NCBI GenBank assembly: GCA_020200675.1
Contig: JAIVIG010000316.1
Location: 1-14,894, forward strand
DNA length: 14,894 nt
Direction: 5' to 3'
DNA from: Actinomycetota bacterium
Lineage (GTDB): Bacteria > Actinomycetota > Rubrobacteria > Rubrobacterales > Rubrobacteraceae
Shown: one piece after another, positions 12,489 through 14,894 of the stretch
Layout of the letters: each line of letters begins with the position of its first letter
Numbering within the stretch: the stretch's first letter is position 1
The notes under the pieces: generated by a model
What the model was told of the DNA's origin: nothing
Databases searched by the model: none
The model's input: the letters and a program-made list of their open reading frames with translations, nothing else
Position numbers and translations under genes: made by a program

Positions 12489-13439
12489 ATGAGCATAAGG
12501 TTCGCGGGCATACACCACGTGACCGCCATCGCCGAAGACCCGCAGGAGAACGTTGACTTTTACGCGGGCGTGCTCGGCCTCCGCCTGGTCAAGAAGACCG
12601 TGAACTTCGATGACCCGGGTAGCTACCACCTCTACTACGGGGACGCGAGCGGGAATCCGGGGACCATCATGACGTTCTTCTCCTGGCCCGGCGCGGCGCG
12701 AGGGCGCATCGGGACCGGCCAGGTGAGCGCGACCTCCTTCGCCGTGCCCCAAGACTCGTTGGGCTACTGGTTAGAGCGCCTCTTGCAGCACGGCGTCCGC
12801 TTCGACCAGCCGGTGCGGCGCTTCGACGAGACGATGGTGGCGATAAGCGACCCCGACGGGCTCGCGATCGAGCTCGTCGCCCGACCCGAAGTCCCCAACG
12901 GGGAGGTTTGGAAAGGAAGCCCGGTGCCCCCAGAATACGCCATCCGCGGCATCTCCGGCGTGACGCTCTCGGAGCGGTCGGAGGAGATCGCCGAGAACGT
13001 CCTCACCAACCTCCTGGGCTTCAAGAAGGTCGAGGAAGAGGAAGGCCGAACGCGGTACCTCTCGGCCGGCTCCGGCGGTAGCTTCGCGGACGTCGTGGCC
13101 CTGCCGGGAGGGGCCGCCGGGCAGACGGCGGTCGGGACGGTGCATCACGTCGCGTGGCGGGCGCCGGATGACGAGATGCAGGAGGCGTGGCGGGAGGAGC
13201 TGGAGGCCCGCGGCCTCCACGTCACCCCCATACTCGACCGCAACTACTTTCGTTCGATCTACTTCCGCGAGCCCGGCGGGGTACTCTTCGAGATCGCCAC
13301 CGACCCGCCCGGCTTCGCCGTGGACGAGGACCCGGACCACCTCGGCGAGGACCTGAAGCTCCCACCCTGGCTGGAGAAAGACCGGGAGCGCATCGAAGAG
13401 GTCCTCCCTCCCGTCCACCTACCGCACGAGGAGGGCTAG
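12489..13439 (+). CDS. VOC-family ring-cleaving dioxygenase (MhqO/MhqA type)
   Basis: A 316-residue protein with two vicinal-oxygen-chelate (glyoxalase/bleomycin/extradiol dioxygenase) repeats. The first repeat starts at the N-terminus with IHHVTAIAEDPQENVDFYAGVLGLRLVKKTVNFDD, with metal ligand His10 likely. The second begins near IRGISGVTLSE; VGTVHHVAWRAPDDEM gives another metal-ligand histidine, and PGGVLFEIATDPPGF supplies the glutamate. These blocks are typical of the MhqO/MhqA hydroquinone dioxygenases that detoxify quinones and electrophiles. ATG 12489 is chosen because GGGAGG lies 6 bp upstream and it starts the first beta strand; another in-frame ATG at 12456 is less well placed. It is followed 3 bp later by an alpha/beta hydrolase gene, matching the paired mhq arrangement. 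Function is inferred from family similarity. Confidence 0.88.
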   Translation: MSIRFAGIHHVTAIAEDPQENVDFYAGVLGLRLVKKTVNFDDPGSYHLYYGDASGNPGTIMTFFSWPGAARGRIGTGQVSATSFAVPQDSLGYWLERLLQHGVRFDQPVRRFDETMVAISDPDGLAIELVARPEVPNGEVWKGSPVPPEYAIRGISGVTLSERSEEIAENVLTNLLGFKKVEEEEGRTRYLSAGSGGSFADVVALPGGAAGQTAVGTVHHVAWRAPDDEMQEAWREELEARGLHVTPILDRNYFRSIYFREPGGVLFEIATDPPGFAVDEDPDHLGEDLKLPPWLEKDRERIEEVLPPVHLPHEEG

Positions 13440-13442
13440 GGA

Positions 13443-14075
13443 GTGGCCGAAGAATCGTTGGGCTTCGTCCACCGCTTCTTGCCGGCCGAAGCGCCTGGCG
13501 CTCCAACCCTGCTTCTCCTGCACGGGACCGGCGGCGATGAGAACGATCTCTTGCCCGTCGGCCGCATGCTCGACGAGCGGGCCGCGCTCCTGAGCCCGCG
13601 CGGCAAGGTTCTCGAATACGGCATGCCCCGCTTCTTCCGCAGGCTCGCCGAGGGCGTCTTCGACCACGAGGACCTCATGGACCGCACCCACGAGCTAGCC
13701 GAGTTCGTCGAACGGGCCGTAGACGAGTACGGCATCGACCGGAGACGTCTCTTCGCGGCCGGCTTCTCCAACGGGGCCAACATCGCGGCGAGTTTGCTCC
13801 TGGCGTACCCGCGCCTCCTGGCCGGCGCGATCCTGCTGCGGGCGATGGTGCCGTTCGAGCCCGAACGGACGCCAGACCTCTCGGAGACACCCGTCTACGT
13901 CGCCGCCGGGCGCTCCGACCAGATGGTGCCGCCCGAGAACACCGAGCGGCTCGCGCGGTTATTGCGGGAGGCCGGCGCCGACGTCACGCTCGACTGGCAG
14001 CCCGGCGGGCACGGCATCGGGCCAGAAGAGATCCAAGCAGCTCGGAACTGGTTTGCGGACAGGATCTCTGAATGA
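13443..14075 (+). CDS. Alpha/beta hydrolase, phospholipase/carboxylesterase family (MhqD-like)
   Basis: A 210-residue cytoplasmic serine hydrolase. LLLLHGTGGDENDLLPVG carries the oxyanion-hole HGTGG motif, and GFSNGANIAASLL is the nucleophile elbow with the catalytic Ser. GRSDQMVP holds the acidic residue and GGHGI the histidine. SPRGKVLEYGMPRFFRR is typical of MhqD/YodD-type esterases. Full length. The GTG at 13443 is 3 bp after the dioxygenase stop, and the ribosome-binding site GAGGAGG lies in the last codons of that gene, so the two are co-translated. Together they suggest an aromatic or quinone detoxification unit in which the hydrolase acts on the ring-cleavage product or a related ester; the true substrate is unknown. 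Confidence 0.92.
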   Translation: MAEESLGFVHRFLPAEAPGAPTLLLLHGTGGDENDLLPVGRMLDERAALLSPRGKVLEYGMPRFFRRLAEGVFDHEDLMDRTHELAEFVERAVDEYGIDRRRLFAAGFSNGANIAASLLLAYPRLLAGAILLRAMVPFEPERTPDLSETPVYVAAGRSDQMVPPENTERLARLLREAGADVTLDWQPGGHGIGPEEIQAARNWFADRISE

Positions 14076-14102
14076 TTATGGAGTGTTTCGAAGAACGGGT
14101 TA

Positions 14103-14894
14103 CTACCCGCTCTGCGGGCCCCTGTAAATAGCGTCTACTATCGAGCGCCAATCGAGAAGCTCGCTGCGTCGCTCCTGTGCGTCTTCCTGGCGCTCGCTCG
14201 CCAGGTTCTCCTGCTCGAGTGGATCTTCGGATAGGTCGAAGAGCTGGTCGGGCTGGTTGTCGTAATAGTAGATGAACTTCTCGGTGCCCTCGAGGCTCGC
14301 CAGGCATGTCTCTGCTCCCCAGCAGCTGAAATGCAGCGTGCGATCTTCGGGTAGCGATCCGAGGAACGAGCTGCCCTGGTACGCTCCGCCGTCGATCTCG
14401 TATCCCAGCAAGTCGGCTATGGTCGGGAGAACGTCCAGCTGGCTCACCGGGGCCGTAACGCGCGCGCCGTTCTCGAACCGCTTGGGGTCGTGGACGAGCA
14501 TCGGTATCCTCAAGGCCTCCTCGTAGGGTACGTTGCCGTGCACATAGAGGCCGTGCTCGCCGAAAGCCTGCCCATGATCCCCGAGGATGACGAAGACCGT
14601 GTCATCGTAGAGCCCGAGAGCCTTGTACTGATCGAAGAGATCCTTCAGGAAGGTGTCCTGGAGGCGGATGGCGTTGAGGTAGCGGTTGAGATCCTCGTCC
14701 TCGGCGTACTTTTCCTCCTGGTAACCCTCCGACAGCGTGTACGGATAGTGGGTGGCCGAAGTGAAATAGGTGGCCAGGAAAGGATTGTCCGAATCTTTGT
14801 GCTCCGTCAGCCACTCCTCGCTCGGCTTCAGAATGACCTCGTCTTCGGACTTTCCGGAGAGGCCCAGGTCATACATCCTCTGTAAGTCCTGCGC
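14103..14894 (-). CDS. Sulfatase / lipoteichoic-acid-synthase-like hydrolase or transferase, C-terminal part
   Basis: The 3' part (264 codons visible) of an alkaline-phosphatase-superfamily sulfatase-domain protein. Its 5' end lies beyond the right edge: the frame stays open upstream of the first visible ATG (14876). Recognisable blocks are FLATYFTSATHYPY, TVFVILGDHGQAFGEHGLYVHG with the metal-binding Asp-His pair, EALRIPMLVHDP and QLDVLPTIADLLGYEIDG. The tail FDLSEDPLEQENLA is typical of sulfatases and of LtaS-like membrane phosphotransferases. The N-terminal catalytic Thr/Cys and any membrane helices are not in the window, so it cannot be decided whether this is a sulfatase, a phosphoglycerol transferase or a phosphonate hydrolase. 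It converges on the esterase gene with a 27 bp gap that contains a short CGGGT-TACT-ACCCG hairpin. Confidence 0.88.
   Translation of the reverse strand, partial: AQDLQRMYDLGLSGKSEDEVILKPSEEWLTEHKDSDNPFLATYFTSATHYPYTLSEGYQEEKYAEDEDLNRYLNAIRLQDTFLKDLFDQYKALGLYDDTVFVILGDHGQAFGEHGLYVHGNVPYEEALRIPMLVHDPKRFENGARVTAPVSQLDVLPTIADLLGYEIDGGAYQGSSFLGSLPEDRTLHFSCWGAETCLASLEGTEKFIYYYDNQPDQLFDLSEDPLEQENLASERQEDAQERRSELLDWRSIVDAIYRGPQSG

Overview
The window is a 14.9 kb stretch of high-GC DNA with tightly packed genes, frequent GTG/TTG starts, short intergenic gaps and strong G/C preference at third codon positions. The gene content (GlpP-type antiterminator beside glpK, a PTS-type dihydroxyacetone kinase, MhqO/MhqD-like detoxification genes, a penicillin-acylase-family hydrolase, an LTA-synthase/sulfatase-like protein) fits a Gram-positive actinobacterium, and I would guess a Rubrobacter-like lineage. 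That placement is inference from style and content, not from a marker gene.

Left part (1-4660): a penicillin-acylase-family gene (186-2274, +) has lost about 50 codons near its 3' end and ends in a shifted frame. It runs tail-to-tail, with overlapping stop codons, into a CorC/HlyC-type membrane CBS protein (2271-3614, -). An NAD(P)-binding atypical SDR (3856-4491, +) follows. It is preceded by a ten-codon leader ORF that carries the only strong ribosome-binding site and overlaps its GTG start. Between the SDR and a convergent ferritin-like gene (4662-5171, -) lies a ~170 bp element bounded by 17 bp near-perfect inverted repeats and holding a terminator-like hairpin.

Middle part (5277-12371, all on the minus strand) is a glycerol/dihydroxyacetone cluster, read from high to low coordinates: glpP (antiterminator), glpK (glycerol kinase), dhaK, glpF (aquaglyceroporin), a MatB-like acyl-CoA synthetase, dhaL, dhaM and a wrecked glpD. 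Glycerol enters through GlpF and is phosphorylated by GlpK. Dihydroxyacetone is phosphorylated by DhaK-DhaL using phosphate relayed through DhaM, HPr and enzyme I. The glpK promoter (TTGACA-N17-TAAAGT) lies inside the last codons of glpP and overlaps a palindrome. The leader folds into a long stem-loop, a plausible target for GlpP. The glpD remnant joins the extreme N-terminus directly to the C-terminus and carries a further one-base frameshift. The acyl-CoA synthetase also lacks roughly 70 residues, in frame.

Right part (12372-14894): divergent from glpP is a two-gene unit encoding a VOC ring-cleaving dioxygenase (MhqO type) and an alpha/beta hydrolase (MhqD type), typical of quinone/electrophile resistance. 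The shared intergenic region carries two N9-spaced palindromes 44 bp apart. A sulfatase/LTA-synthase-like gene enters from the right edge, with only its C-terminal part visible.

No CRISPR array, tRNA, rRNA or transposase gene was seen. The most unusual overall feature is that three separate genes in 8 kb carry internal deletions, and the retained regulatory architecture of the glycerol operon surrounds a dead glpD.
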